DNA of 64,000 bases from Streptomyces morookaense (GTDB taxonomy: Bacteria > Actinomycetota > Actinomycetes > Streptomycetales > Streptomycetaceae), in contig NZ_JABBXF010000018.1 of NCBI RefSeq assembly GCF_013030945.1, positions 62,001 through 126,000 on the forward strand. The letters are read 5' to 3'. Shown piece by piece: positions 44,189 through 54,650 of this stretch. The position numbers and the translations under genes were made by a program. How positions within the stretch are numbered: position 1 is the first letter of the stretch; each line of letters starts with the position of its first letter. The notes beneath the pieces were generated by a model. The model did no database searches. It was not told the DNA's origin and was given only the letters and a program-made list of their open reading frames with translations.

Positions 44189-45070
44189 ATGAGAAGACCT
44201 CTCGTTGGTGCGCTGACCACGCTGCTCTTCGCCGGCGCCACCGTCGTCGGCACCGGTACCGGCGCCGCTCAGGCCGCCGCCCCCCGGACCGTCGACTTCG
44301 CCGGTACCGTCGCGCTCAGCAACTGCTCGGGATCGCTGATCCGGATGCCGAGTTCGGGCGACAACGACCCCGCCCTGGTGATGACCAACGGGCACTGTCT
44401 GGAGACGGGCATGCCGGACCCCGGCACCGTGATCACCGATCAGTCGTCGTCCCGTACGTTCAGCCTGCTGAACTCGTCCGCGGGCAAGGCCGGCACGCTG
44501 CAGGCGACGAAGGTCGCGTACTCGACGATGACCGACACGGACGTCACGCTCTACGAGCTGAACACGACCTATGCCCAGATCAAGCAGCGGTACGGGATCG
44601 ACGCGCTGAGCCTGTCGCCCGACCACCCCGTCGCCGGTACCGCGATCAAGGTCGTCTCCGGGTTCTGGAAGAAGATCTACTCCTGCAACGTGGACGGGTT
44701 CGTGCACGAGCTGCACGAGGCCGGCTACGTGTGGAAGGACTCGCTGCGCTACACGTCCACCTGTGACGTCATAGGGGGGACCTCCGGCTCGCCGGTCGTC
44801 GACGTGTCCACCGGCAAGGTGGTCGCGATCAACAACACCGGGAACGAGAACGGTGAGCAGTGCACGATGAACAATCCGTGCGAGGTCGACGAGAACGGCA
44901 ACGTCACGGTGCACCAGGGAACGAACTACGCCGAGGAGACCTACGGGATCGCCAAGTGCTTCGGCACCGGCAACAAGCTGGACCTCGGACTGCCGGGCTG
45001 CACGCTGCCGCAGCCGGGCGGGACCGACGAGGGTGACGGCGCGGTGCGTTCCGCCGGGCACCGCGCGTAG
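44189..45070 (+). CDS. Secreted trypsin-like serine protease
   Basis: The 293-residue product has a signal peptide (to GAAQAAA). The catalytic triad is His69 (TNGHCLE), an Asp in TMTDTDVTLYE (residue 116 or 118) and Ser199 in the V8-like motif GGTSGSPVV. An N-terminal cysteine region (SNCSGSLI) is present. It is a secreted peptidase of the V8/glutamyl-endopeptidase-like S1B group. The length and the C-terminal Gly/Pro-rich tail fit an exported hydrolase. A terminator follows. Confidence 0.85.
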   Translation: MRRPLVGALTTLLFAGATVVGTGTGAAQAAAPRTVDFAGTVALSNCSGSLIRMPSSGDNDPALVMTNGHCLETGMPDPGTVITDQSSSRTFSLLNSSAGKAGTLQATKVAYSTMTDTDVTLYELNTTYAQIKQRYGIDALSLSPDHPVAGTAIKVVSGFWKKIYSCNVDGFVHELHEAGYVWKDSLRYTSTCDVIGGTSGSPVVDVSTGKVVAINNTGNENGEQCTMNNPCEVDENGNVTVHQGTNYAEETYGIAKCFGTGNKLDLGLPGCTLPQPGGTDEGDGAVRSAGHRA

Positions 45071-45089
45071 CGTTCGTTCGCCGACCGTA

Positions 45090-45126
45090 CGCCCCGCTCA
45101 CCATGTGTGAGCGGGGCGGATTTTTT
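45090..45126 (+). terminator. Rho-independent terminator of the protease gene
   Basis: CGCCCCGCTCA and its complement form a hairpin around ccatgtg, followed by six T (45121-45126). Confidence 0.9.
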
Positions 45127-45363
45127 CCACTTTCCCCTTGACGTGGGGCGAATCGGGAGGAAACTGGAATTTACACCAGACAACCGGTGAGAGCCGCACC
45201 TATCGGTGAAGACGTTCATCGATCCGAGTGACCCCATCTCGGCAAACTGGCTAGGCCCCCGGAAGGGCACGTATCGAGGACTGGGAAGTCGGCGACGACC
45301 GAAAGCCCGGTAATCGATATGGAGCGCCGGGGGCTGTCGCATGTCAGGAGCCGGCGGCAGGCC

Positions 45364-47076
45364 TTACGGCAGGCCGTGGACGTGCGGGCCGACCGCGTTG
45401 GACCAGGTGCTGCCCGCCGCGGCGTCCCAGTTGGTGGACCACGTCATGGCCCCGCGCAGACCGGGGTAGGTGTGCGGCGGCTTGAACGTGCCGCAGTTCG
45501 TCCCCTTCGTCAGGCAGTCCAGTGCCGCATTGACCACCGACGGGTCCACGTAGCCGCTGCCCGCGCCGCGGGGCGAGGCGGGGAGGCCGAGGCCCACCTG
45601 GGAGGGGGCGAGGCCGCCCTCCAGCTGGGTGCAGGCCAGGGCGGTGAGGAAGTCGACGGAGCCCTGTGCGTAGACCTGGCCGTCGCAGCCGTTCATGGAA
45701 CCGCTGTTGTAGAACTGGGTGTTGACGACGGTCAGGATGTCCTTGATGTTGAGCGCCGTCCGGAAGTAGGAGGCGGACGTCGACTGCATGTCGATCGTCT
45801 GCGGCGCCATGGTGATCACGAGCTTGCCGCCCGCCTTGGCGGACAGGGAGCGCAGGGCCTGGCTCATGTAGGTGGGGTCGAGGCCGTTCTCCAGGTCGAT
45901 GTCCACGCCGTTGAAGCCGTACTTCTGCATCAGGGTGTAGACGCTGGCGGCGAAGTTCTCCGCCGAGGTCGAGTCGTTGACCGACACCGCTCCCTTTTCC
46001 CCGCCGACGGAGAGGATCACGGACTTGCCGGCCGCCTGCTTGGCGGCGATGTCCGCCTTGAACTGGGCGTCGCTGTACTTCAGGGCGGGGTCGAGGGTGA
46101 AGTCGACGGCGCCGGGTGTGGTGGTGGCGTCGGCGAAGGCGACGGCGATGATGTCGTACTGGTCCTGCACGTCGCTGATCTTCTGGACGGTGGCGCCGTT
46201 GTCGAAGTTCTGCCAGTAGCCGGTGACCGCGTGCTTCGGGACGTTGCCGGGGTTGCCGCCGCTGCCGGCCGAGGTCGTGGCGGTGACCTGGGCGGACTTC
46301 GCGGATTCCCCGGTCGCGTTGGTCGCGCTGACCTGGAACGTGTACGCGGTGGAGGGGGTCAGCCCGGTGACCACGGCCGAAGTGCCGGTCACCGACTGGA
46401 CCTTGGTGCCGCCCTGGTAGACGTTGTAGCCGGTCGCGTGGGGGGCCGGGTTCCAGGACAGGGCCACGGACGACGAGGTGACGGTCCCGGCCGTCAGGCC
46501 GCCCGGGGTGTCGGGCACGGGGTCGCCGGGGTTGCCGCCGCCGGGGCCGGTGAGGGTGATGTCGTCGGCGAAGTAGGGCGGTTGGCCGTACCAGCCATGG
46601 GTGTAGACGGTGACGGTCGTCGTGTCCGGGCCCGTGGTGAAGCTCGTGGAGAGCTGCTGCCAGCTGCTCGCACTCGGGGTCCAGGTGGAGACGTCCGTGG
46701 TGCCGGTGCCGCTCGCGCCGAGGTAGACGTACGAGCCCTGGACCCAGGCGCTCAGCGCGTACGAGGAGTTGGGCCGGACGCTCACGGTCTGCGAGCACTG
46801 GGCGTCGTCGGAACCGGCGGGAGTGGCCTTGAGGGCGGCCGAGCCGCTGTGGACGGGCGAGGCGGTCGTGGCCCCGCTGCCGTTGGTACAGGTCCAGTTG
46901 GACAGGCCCGACTCGAAGCCGGGGTTCTGGACGAGGTTGCCGCCGTCCGCATGCGCGGCGGTTCCGGTGACGGTCAGGCCTGCGGCGCCCAGGGCCAGGG
47001 CGGCGAGGAGGCCGGCGGAACGGCGGCCTCTCCTCCGGCGTCCGGATGCTCTGTGTACCGATGTGATGACGTGCAC
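45364..47076 (-). CDS. Secreted GH18 chitinase
   Basis: The 570-residue exoenzyme has a signal peptide, a carbohydrate-binding module (about 45-175), a fibronectin III domain (about 185-275) and a GH18 barrel. The catalytic motif is NGVDIDLE with the proton donor Glu396 and Asp392/Asp394. It degrades chitin to chitobiose outside the cell. The linker and domain order match Streptomyces chitinases. Upstream is a DasR-like box, consistent with control by GlcNAc. Confidence 0.93.
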   Translation of the reverse strand: MHVITSVHRASGRRRRGRRSAGLLAALALGAAGLTVTGTAAHADGGNLVQNPGFESGLSNWTCTNGSGATTASPVHSGSAALKATPAGSDDAQCSQTVSVRPNSSYALSAWVQGSYVYLGASGTGTTDVSTWTPSASSWQQLSTSFTTGPDTTTVTVYTHGWYGQPPYFADDITLTGPGGGNPGDPVPDTPGGLTAGTVTSSSVALSWNPAPHATGYNVYQGGTKVQSVTGTSAVVTGLTPSTAYTFQVSATNATGESAKSAQVTATTSAGSGGNPGNVPKHAVTGYWQNFDNGATVQKISDVQDQYDIIAVAFADATTTPGAVDFTLDPALKYSDAQFKADIAAKQAAGKSVILSVGGEKGAVSVNDSTSAENFAASVYTLMQKYGFNGVDIDLENGLDPTYMSQALRSLSAKAGGKLVITMAPQTIDMQSTSASYFRTALNIKDILTVVNTQFYNSGSMNGCDGQVYAQGSVDFLTALACTQLEGGLAPSQVGLGLPASPRGAGSGYVDPSVVNAALDCLTKGTNCGTFKPPHTYPGLRGAMTWSTNWDAAAGSTWSNAVGPHVHGLP

Positions 47077-47117
47077 TACTGCCTCCGGTGGGAAGGGAGT
47101 TGGTTAGCGCGTGAGGA

Positions 47118-47129
47118 TGGTCTAGTCCA
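47118..47129. promoter_or_regulatory. DasR-responsive element candidate
   Basis: TGGTCTAGTCCA differs from the DasR consensus core TGGTCTAGACCA by one base and lies about 42 bases before the chitinase start, downstream of TTGACG (47142-47137) on the minus strand. DasR represses chitinase genes in Streptomyces. Confidence 0.65.
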
Positions 47130-47243
47130 ATCCGTTCGTCAAGGGTTTCGGAGAACGGTTCTCAGCCGCTCCCAACACGGATAAAGTGCGGAGGCACCAC
47201 AGCACCACACGCCCCCGCGGCCGGAGTGAACGGGGAAGCAGAC

Positions 47244-48179
47244 GTGCCGATTGCGACAGCGGTCACCAGTTCCGACCTGGTGCTGCCCGCGCCGGACGGC
47301 CCTGCTCCCGCCGCTGCCGTCCTCCGGGCGCCGCAGGAACAGCAGTTGGAGGAGGCCGTCGCCGAAGCGGGTGCGCTGCTGGAGCAGTGCGGCCATCTCG
47401 TCGTGGTCTACCCGGACTCCCTGGACGGCGCCCACGTGCGGCGGCTGCACGCCGTGCGTGCGCTGCTGGAGAGCGACCGCGTCGCCCTGCTGCCCGTCGC
47501 GCTGCCACCGCTCGCCGTCGCCGTACTGGCCCGGCAGTTACGGCAGTTGTCGGCCTCCGACCTGAGCCCCGGAGTCCTCGCCTCCGCCGCCCGGCTGCTC
47601 GCCCACTACATCCACGCGGGCGCCGAACTCGCGGGCCCGGGCGGCATGGCCCGCCTCGACCGGGTGGACGCCGGGCTCGGCAGCCACCTCGCCGCCCTGC
47701 TCCCCGGCACCCGGTTCTGCGCGCTCGTCCACCCCGTGCCGGCGCTGCTGCGCACCGGCGGTCCCGCCGGGCGGGCGGCGGCCGCGCCCGAGGGGCCGGG
47801 CTTCGTGACCTCGCTGACCGTGGCCCGCAGCAGGCCGTGCCGGGAGGGGGACTGGGTGACCGGCACCCTCGCGCCCGCCTGGCGCGTGCGCGGGGTGCAG
47901 GAGGTCCAGCCGCTGCCCGCGGAGTCCCGGCGCTGGTGGGGCACGCAGCGGGCCGTGGAGTTCGCGGCCGCGATCCCCGACCCCTCGGTGCTCTACCAGC
48001 TCGTCTCCTCCGTGCGGCGGGAGGAGTGCCACTGGTGCGGGCGCGAACTCATCGGCGACCGCTGCGGGTTCTGCAACGCGCCCCTCGCGCGCGCCGGGGG
48101 CACCCCCGCCCTCGGGCCGCCGGCCCGGGCCCGTACCGCCCTCTCCGCCGCCGTCGCCGCCGCTCCGAACAGCTGCTGA
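47244..48179 (+). CDS. Tad-locus leading protein with C-terminal zinc ribbon
   Basis: The 311-residue protein starts the Tad locus. It is Ala/Leu-rich and helical, with a hydrophobic core region (LLPVALPPLAVAVLARQLRQ). A C-terminal zinc ribbon reads CHWCGRELIGDRCGFCNAPL (two CxxC). A TTA leucine codon at 47538-47540 (residue 99) ties its translation to bldA. GTG 47244 with GGGGAA upstream is preferred; GTG 47226 is in the same frame. I do not recognise a named family. Confidence 0.7.
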   Translation: MPIATAVTSSDLVLPAPDGPAPAAAVLRAPQEQQLEEAVAEAGALLEQCGHLVVVYPDSLDGAHVRRLHAVRALLESDRVALLPVALPPLAVAVLARQLRQLSASDLSPGVLASAARLLAHYIHAGAELAGPGGMARLDRVDAGLGSHLAALLPGTRFCALVHPVPALLRTGGPAGRAAAAPEGPGFVTSLTVARSRPCREGDWVTGTLAPAWRVRGVQEVQPLPAESRRWWGTQRAVEFAAAIPDPSVLYQLVSSVRREECHWCGRELIGDRCGFCNAPLARAGGTPALGPPARARTALSAAVAAAPNSC

Positions 48180-48197
48180 ACGAGGTTCGCCGTCCCC

Positions 48198-48923
48198 ATG
48201 AATTCACGCCAGCGCCGCGGGATCGTCCTCCTGCTCCTGTCGGCCCTCTGTGCCGCGGGTGCCTTCGCCGGGGTGTTCGCGGTCGTCCACGACGCCGAGT
48301 CCGAGGTGGGGCCGGAGGTCACCGCGTACCGGCTGCGGACCGACGTCCCCGCCTACCGGACGCTCGACGGCGGCGAGTTCGAGCGGATCTCGATGCCGCG
48401 GCGCTGGCTGCCGGTGACGGCCGTCACCGATCTCGACGAGGTGCACGGGAAGATCGCCGTCACCCCGCTGCGGCGCGGCTCGCTGCTGCAGAGCGACATG
48501 ATCGTCGCGCGGCCGGCGCTGAGCCCGGGGCAGCAGGAGATCGCCATCATGATCGACGCGGCGACGGGCGTCGCCGGGAAGATCAACCCCGGGGCGCGGG
48601 TCAACATCTACGCCACCTTCGACGGCAAGGACCAGGGGCAGGGCGCCAAGCCCGTCTCCAAGGTCATCGTCGCCGGGGCGCGGGTCATGGATGTCGGCAA
48701 GCTCACCCCCTTCGACCGGGACCGCGACGGCGGCGGCGGGGCGACGGTCCGCCGGGCCGGGGACGCCGTGCCGATCACCTTCGCGCTCGACACCAAGGAC
48801 GCACAACGCGTCGCCTACGCCGAGTCGTTCGCCTCCCACGTCCGCCTCGCCCTCGTCGCTCCCGGTGGCGACGACGGCGTCGGCAGCGGCGACCGCACCT
48901 ACACCCTCGACGGCGACAAGTAG
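48198..48923 (+). CDS. cpaB: Flp pilus assembly protein CpaB/RcpC (SAF domain)
   Basis: The 241-residue protein has an N-terminal transmembrane anchor (IVLLLLSALCAAGAFAGVFA) and a SAF domain region (VPAYRTLDGGEFERISMPRR, VTPLRRGSLLQSDMIV). The RcpC-like part QQEIAIMIDAATGVAGKINP and GARVNIYATFDGKD follows. It is an envelope component of the Tad secretion apparatus. It begins 18 bases after the previous gene. Confidence 0.85.
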   Translation: MNSRQRRGIVLLLLSALCAAGAFAGVFAVVHDAESEVGPEVTAYRLRTDVPAYRTLDGGEFERISMPRRWLPVTAVTDLDEVHGKIAVTPLRRGSLLQSDMIVARPALSPGQQEIAIMIDAATGVAGKINPGARVNIYATFDGKDQGQGAKPVSKVIVAGARVMDVGKLTPFDRDRDGGGGATVRRAGDAVPITFALDTKDAQRVAYAESFASHVRLALVAPGGDDGVGSGDRTYTLDGDK

Positions 48924-48936
48924 AGGCAGGGCCACG

Positions 48937-50571
48937 GTGACGATCCGAATCCTCCCCGCCATCGGCGACCCGGAGACCGCGCGGTCCGTCTGCGGGCTGC
49001 TCGGACAGCTGCCCGGCGTGGAACTGCTGCAGACCGCCACCGACTCGACACGGCTGCTGGACACGCTCGGCGCACTGGCAGCGGCCTCGGTGCGGGAGCT
49101 GCCCGAGGTCGTCCTCGTCCACGAGCGCATCGGGCCGGTGCCCGCCCTCGAACTCGTCCGGGAGATCGCCCTCCGCTTCCCCGTCACCGGCGTCGTCCTG
49201 GCCGCCGCCGACGCCGGACCGGCGCTGTACGCGGCCGCCATGGACTGCGGCGCGCGGGGGCTGGCCGCGCTGCCGCCGACGTACGACGAACTGGGGGCGC
49301 GGGTCCAGGCCGCCGCGCACTGGGCGACCGGGGTGCGGCAGCACCTGGGCGGCGGTGCGCCCGCGTACCCCGCGGGCGGCGGGCTCGCCGCGGGGCGGCT
49401 CGTCGCCGTCGTCGGGGCCAAGGGCGGCGTCGGGACGACCGTGACCGCCGTCCAGCTCGCCCTCGCCGCGTGCGCCGCCGGGCGCAGCGTGGCCCTGGCC
49501 GACCTGGACCTGCAGTCCGGCGACGTCGCCTCCTACCTGGACGTCCAATTCCGCCGCTCCGTCGCCGACTTGGCGGGCATCGCCGACATCTCGCCGCAGG
49601 TGCTGCAGGACGCGGTCTTCCCGCACCCCACCGGGCTGGGCCTGCTGCTCGCCCCCGCGGAGGGCGAGCGCGGCGAGGAGGTCGGCGACCACGCGGCACG
49701 GCAGATCGCGGCGGCGCTGCGCAGCCGGTACGAGGTGGTCGTCGTGGACTGCGGCACGCAGATCACCGCGGCGGGTGCCGCGGTGATCGAGACGGCGGAC
49801 GTGGCGCTGCTGGTCACCACGCCGGACGTGGTGTCCGTGCGGGCCGCGAAGCGGATGGTGCGGCTGTGGGAGCGGCTGCAGATCCGGAAGGCGGAGGAGA
49901 CGACGACGGTGGTCAACCGCTATGCGCGGCACGCGGAGATCCAGCCGCCGCTGGTGGCCCGCACGACGGGCACGGCCACGGCGCGGACGACCGTGCCGGC
50001 CGCCTTCCGCGAGCTGCGGGGGGCCGTTGACTCCGGCCGGATGCAGGACCTGGACCCGCGGTCCGGGGTGCGGCAGGCGCTGTGGGCGCTGGCCGGTGAA
50101 CTGGGCCTGGCGGCCCCGCCGGGGCGGCACCGCGCGCTGGGGCACGCGCGCGGCGGCGGCACGGGCCCGGACCAGCTGCTGCCGGTGCCGGCGACCCCGC
50201 CGCCGGGCCGCTTCCGCCGGCGCGGGGGCGGTGGCGACCGGGGCCAGCTCGCGGTGGAGTTCGCGGGTCTGCTGCCGCTGATCCTGGTGGCGCTGGCGGT
50301 GGTGTGGCAGTGCGTGCTGGTCGGCTACGCGTATTCCCTTGCTGGGCATGCGGCGGACCGGGGGGCGCGGGCGGGCGCGGTGGGCCGCGACTGCGCCGCG
50401 GAGGCGGGGGCGGCGGTACCGGGCGGCTGGACGGCGAGCCCGCGGTGCGGTGCGGGGGCCGACGGGGAAGTGGTCGCGGACGTCGCGCTGAAGGTGCCGG
50501 TGCTGGTGCCGGGGGTGGCCAACTGGCCGTGGGTGGTCCGGAGTACCGCCGCTGCGGTACGGGAGGACTGA
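48937..50571 (+). CDS. TadZ/CpaE-type ATPase fused to a TadE-like pilin domain
   Basis: The 544-residue protein combines two Tad components. Residues about 1-130 resemble the receiver-like N-terminus of TadZ. From 159, the MinD-type deviant Walker A GAKGGVGTTVTAVQLALAAC, VALADLDLQSGDVASYLDVQ and VVVVDCGTQI form the ATPase. From residue 434 a TadE-like pseudopilin domain begins (GQLAVEFAGLLPLILVALAV) with its transmembrane helix and two Cys (GRDCAAEAG, SPRCGAG). TadZ normally localises the machine to the cell pole, and TadE is a separate minor pilin. GTG start. Confidence 0.85.
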   Translation: MTIRILPAIGDPETARSVCGLLGQLPGVELLQTATDSTRLLDTLGALAAASVRELPEVVLVHERIGPVPALELVREIALRFPVTGVVLAAADAGPALYAAAMDCGARGLAALPPTYDELGARVQAAAHWATGVRQHLGGGAPAYPAGGGLAAGRLVAVVGAKGGVGTTVTAVQLALAACAAGRSVALADLDLQSGDVASYLDVQFRRSVADLAGIADISPQVLQDAVFPHPTGLGLLLAPAEGERGEEVGDHAARQIAAALRSRYEVVVVDCGTQITAAGAAVIETADVALLVTTPDVVSVRAAKRMVRLWERLQIRKAEETTTVVNRYARHAEIQPPLVARTTGTATARTTVPAAFRELRGAVDSGRMQDLDPRSGVRQALWALAGELGLAAPPGRHRALGHARGGGTGPDQLLPVPATPPPGRFRRRGGGGDRGQLAVEFAGLLPLILVALAVVWQCVLVGYAYSLAGHAADRGARAGAVGRDCAAEAGAAVPGGWTASPRCGAGADGEVVADVALKVPVLVPGVANWPWVVRSTAAAVRED

Positions 50572-50572
50572 C

Positions 50573-51018
50573 GTGGTGGGCGGGGGGTGGAGCCCCCGGA
50601 GGGGGGTTCGGGGGGCTTGCCCCCCGAGAAACGGGAAGGGGCGGGTTGGGGACCGAGGGTCGGCCTCGGTCGAATTCCTCGGGTTTCTCCCCGTGTTGCT
50701 CGCCGTGGCGCTCGGCGCCATCACCCTGGGCCTGGCCGCCTTCGCCGCCCAGCAGGCGACGACCGCCGCCCGCGCCGCCGCCCGTACCGCCACCCTCGAC
50801 GAACCCCGCACCACCCCCGAAGCGGCCGCGCGCAGCGCGATGACCGGGTGGGTCGCCGGACGGGCGGACGTCGGCGCAGGACGGTGCCCGGCCCGGGACG
50901 TCACCGCCACGGTCACCGTCACCGTCCCCGCGCTCCTCCCCGGCACCGGTTTCCACGTGACCCGGCACGCGACCATGCCCTGCCCCGACCCCGGCCCCGG
51001 CCCCGGGGAGGGGGGCCC

Positions 51019-51022
<4 letters not shown>
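50573..51022 (+). CDS. TadE-like minor pilin
   Basis: The 149-residue protein has the class III prepilin-type segment RGSASVEFLGFLPVLLAVAL, with cleavage expected before the hydrophobic helix, and a short exterior region with one CPARD Cys. The start GTG has GGGAGGAC upstream. The first about 25 residues (WSPRRGVRGACPPRNGKG) are encoded by a GC-rich hairpin repeat (50580-50655) and are probably not ancestral. The end overlaps the tadA ATG by 4 bases. Confidence 0.8.
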
Positions 51023-52365
<1,343 letters not shown>

Positions 52366-52371
52366 CCGCAC

Positions 52372-53316
52372 ATGGACAATCTGGCACTGCTGACCGTCGG
52401 CACCGCCCTCGTGGCCGGTGTCCTGGGCATCGCGGGGGTCCGGGCGTACGCGTCCGGGCGGGCGCAGCACCGCTCGCTGGTCGACCGGCTCTCCGACGCG
52501 CCCTCCCTCGCGTCGTCCGGCAGCGGGCGGGCCCGCCGGCTCGCCGGTCTCGACCGGTACTTGCGCACCACCCGTTACGGCAGGCGGCTGGAGCTGCGCA
52601 TCGCGGCGACGGGACTGCGGGTCACGGCAGGGGAGTTCACCCTGTACGCGGCGGGTGCAGCGGCGGGGCTGTGGCTGGTCGCGGCCGCGGCGCTCGCCCC
52701 GTTCTTCGGCCCGCCGGCGGGCGTGGTCGGGGTCTGGGCCGCCTTCTCGTTCCTGGGCCGGCAGCGGCGCAAACGTACGGAGAGGTTCATCGGCCAGTTG
52801 CCCGAACTCGCCCGCATCCTGGCCAACGCCACGCAGGCCGGGCTGGCGCTGCGCACGGCCCTGGGCATGGCGGCGGAGGAGATGGAGGCCCCGGCGGGCG
52901 AGGAACTCGCCCAGGTGGCCGACCGGCTGTCGGTCGGGCACTCCGTGGAGGAGGCGTTGGGGGAGCTGGCCGAGCGGTTGCCGTCCCGCGAACTGATCGT
53001 CCTCGTCACGACGTTGGTGCTGTCCAATCGCGCGGGCGGCACGGTCGTCAGCTCGCTGCGCAACCTCACCGTGACGCTGGAGGAGCGCAAGGAGACGCGG
53101 CGCGAGGTGCGTACGCAGCTGTCGCAGGTGACGGTGACGGCATATGTCGTCCCGCTGATGGGCATCGGCACGCTGCTGCTGATGGACCGCATCGTGCCGG
53201 GTTCGCTGGGCCGGATGACGGGGTCGTGGCTCGGGCAGACGGCCGTGATCGCCGCGTTCGGGCTGTACGGGCTCGGCTTCTTCCTCATCCGCCGCATGTC
53301 GAAGATCGACATCTGA
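52372..53316 (+). CDS. tadB: TadB inner-membrane platform protein
   Basis: The 314-residue T2SSF-type protein has two N-terminal and two C-terminal transmembrane segments around a cytoplasmic helical domain: QLPELARILANATQAGLALR TALGMA, LSVGHSVEEALGELAERLPS. It is one half of the TadB/TadC platform that TadA drives. It starts 6 bases after tadA. Confidence 0.93.
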   Translation: MDNLALLTVGTALVAGVLGIAGVRAYASGRAQHRSLVDRLSDAPSLASSGSGRARRLAGLDRYLRTTRYGRRLELRIAATGLRVTAGEFTLYAAGAAAGLWLVAAAALAPFFGPPAGVVGVWAAFSFLGRQRRKRTERFIGQLPELARILANATQAGLALRTALGMAAEEMEAPAGEELAQVADRLSVGHSVEEALGELAERLPSRELIVLVTTLVLSNRAGGTVVSSLRNLTVTLEERKETRREVRTQLSQVTVTAYVVPLMGIGTLLLMDRIVPGSLGRMTGSWLGQTAVIAAFGLYGLGFFLIRRMSKIDI

Positions 53317-53334
53317 GGGCGGGGGCGGAGGGGC

Positions 53335-54237
53335 ATGGGAACGGGCATGGGGCTTTTGCTGGCGCTGCCGGCCGCGGCCGGGGTGGCGGGCGTCTGTTAC
53401 GGGATCGCGCTGTGCCGCAGCGGGACGAAGCTGCCGCCGGACCTGGCGCTGGCCCTGGAGGTCGGTGCGACGCGCACCACGGCCGTGGGCTCCGCGGTGG
53501 ACCGCCTCGGGATGCGGTACGCGCCGCTGGTGCTGCGGATGATGGGCGAGAAGCGGGTGGCGCGGGTCCGTACGCGCATCGACCGCGCGGGCAACCCGGG
53601 CGGTCTGACCGTGGACCGGTACGCGGCCCGGCGGGCGGTGTACGGGGCGCTGGGTTTCGGCGGCGCACTGGTGATGCTGCTCAAGGGGCAACTGGTGCTG
53701 GCGGTGCTGCTGGTGGTGTTCGGGCTGTTCTGGATCGAGGTCGGCATCTGGGCGGCCGTCCGCGAGCGCCGGGACGCGATCGAGCGCACCCTGCCGGACT
53801 TCCTGGACGTCCTCGCCGTGGTCGTCAGCGCGGGCCTGGGCTTCCGGCAGGCGCTCGACCGGGTGGCGGAGCGCTACGAGGGGCCGTGGTCCGACGAACT
53901 GCGCATCACCCTGCGGCAGATGGACATGGGCGTCAGCCGCCGGCAGGCCTTCGACGATCTGCGCAAGCGCAACGACTCCGAGCAGGTGGCGCGCTTCGTC
54001 ACGGCGTTGCAGCAGGGCGAGGAGCTGGGCACCCCCATCGTCGACACGCTGATCGGCATCGCGACGGACATGCGCCGCACCGACGCCCAGCAGGCCCGGC
54101 GGCGGGCGGCGCGGGCGGTGCCGAAGGCCACCATGGTCATCACGACGTTCATGGTCCCGGGCACGATGATCCTGCTGATCGCGGGGTTCTTCCTGGGCTC
54201 GGGCATGGATTTCGGCGCGGTCACGGGAGGCAGATGA
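53335..54237 (+). CDS. tadC: TadC inner-membrane platform protein
   Basis: The 300-residue protein has the T2SSF domain (ERTLPDFLDVLAVVVSAGLG, FRQALDRVAERYEGPWSDEL, MDMGVSRRQAFDDLRKRNDS) with flanking transmembrane helices. It is the second platform subunit and follows tadB by 18 bases. Confidence 0.93.
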   Translation: MGTGMGLLLALPAAAGVAGVCYGIALCRSGTKLPPDLALALEVGATRTTAVGSAVDRLGMRYAPLVLRMMGEKRVARVRTRIDRAGNPGGLTVDRYAARRAVYGALGFGGALVMLLKGQLVLAVLLVVFGLFWIEVGIWAAVRERRDAIERTLPDFLDVLAVVVSAGLGFRQALDRVAERYEGPWSDELRITLRQMDMGVSRRQAFDDLRKRNDSEQVARFVTALQQGEELGTPIVDTLIGIATDMRRTDAQQARRRAARAVPKATMVITTFMVPGTMILLIAGFFLGSGMDFGAVTGGR

Positions 54238-54308
54238 GCCCGGCCCGCCGATGGCCCCCGATGGCCCGCCGATGGTGAGAGCGGACGACGAGAAGGGAGA
54301 CCCCCGTC

Positions 54309-54506
54309 ATGCAGCCGCCTCCGCGGGACAGCGCATCCGCGCACGCCTCGCAGCACACCTCGCCCCATCACACCGCCCCGTGCTCCGAACGCGCCCGCAC
54401 GACACCGCCGGAGTTGGGCGAAGACCCTTCGCTCCTGCAACCGGATGTGGGACAGTCGGCGCGGGGGAGCCGCGGCGAGGGCACCCCGCCGGCGGAAGCG
54501 GGGTGA
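54309..54506 (+). CDS. Possible small basic protein in the Tad locus
   Basis: The 65-residue frame is Pro/Ser/His-rich (MQPPPRDSASAHASQHTSPH) and low in complexity, with no hydrophobic stretch. GAAGGGAGACC lies upstream. It may be spurious. It occupies part of a 410-base gap between tadC and the pilin gene. Confidence 0.25.
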   Translation: MQPPPRDSASAHASQHTSPHHTAPCSERARTTPPELGEDPSLLQPDVGQSARGSRGEGTPPAEAG

Positions 54507-54650
54507 GGCGGATGCGGCACGGCGGTCGCCAACTCCCGCTGCCCGCATGGCTTCTTACGGGGGAACGGTGGTGCGTGCTCTGTTCCGGGACGGGCGTTCA
54601 GGCGTACGTTTCTCGTGCCGTGAACGGCACCGCCGATGAAGGGGAGCACG

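Noticed and set aside
45127..45363. Gene between protease and chitinase
   Set aside because: The 235-base convergent spacer has TTGACG-like and GGAGGAAA sequences but no open frame with coding-like third-position GC.
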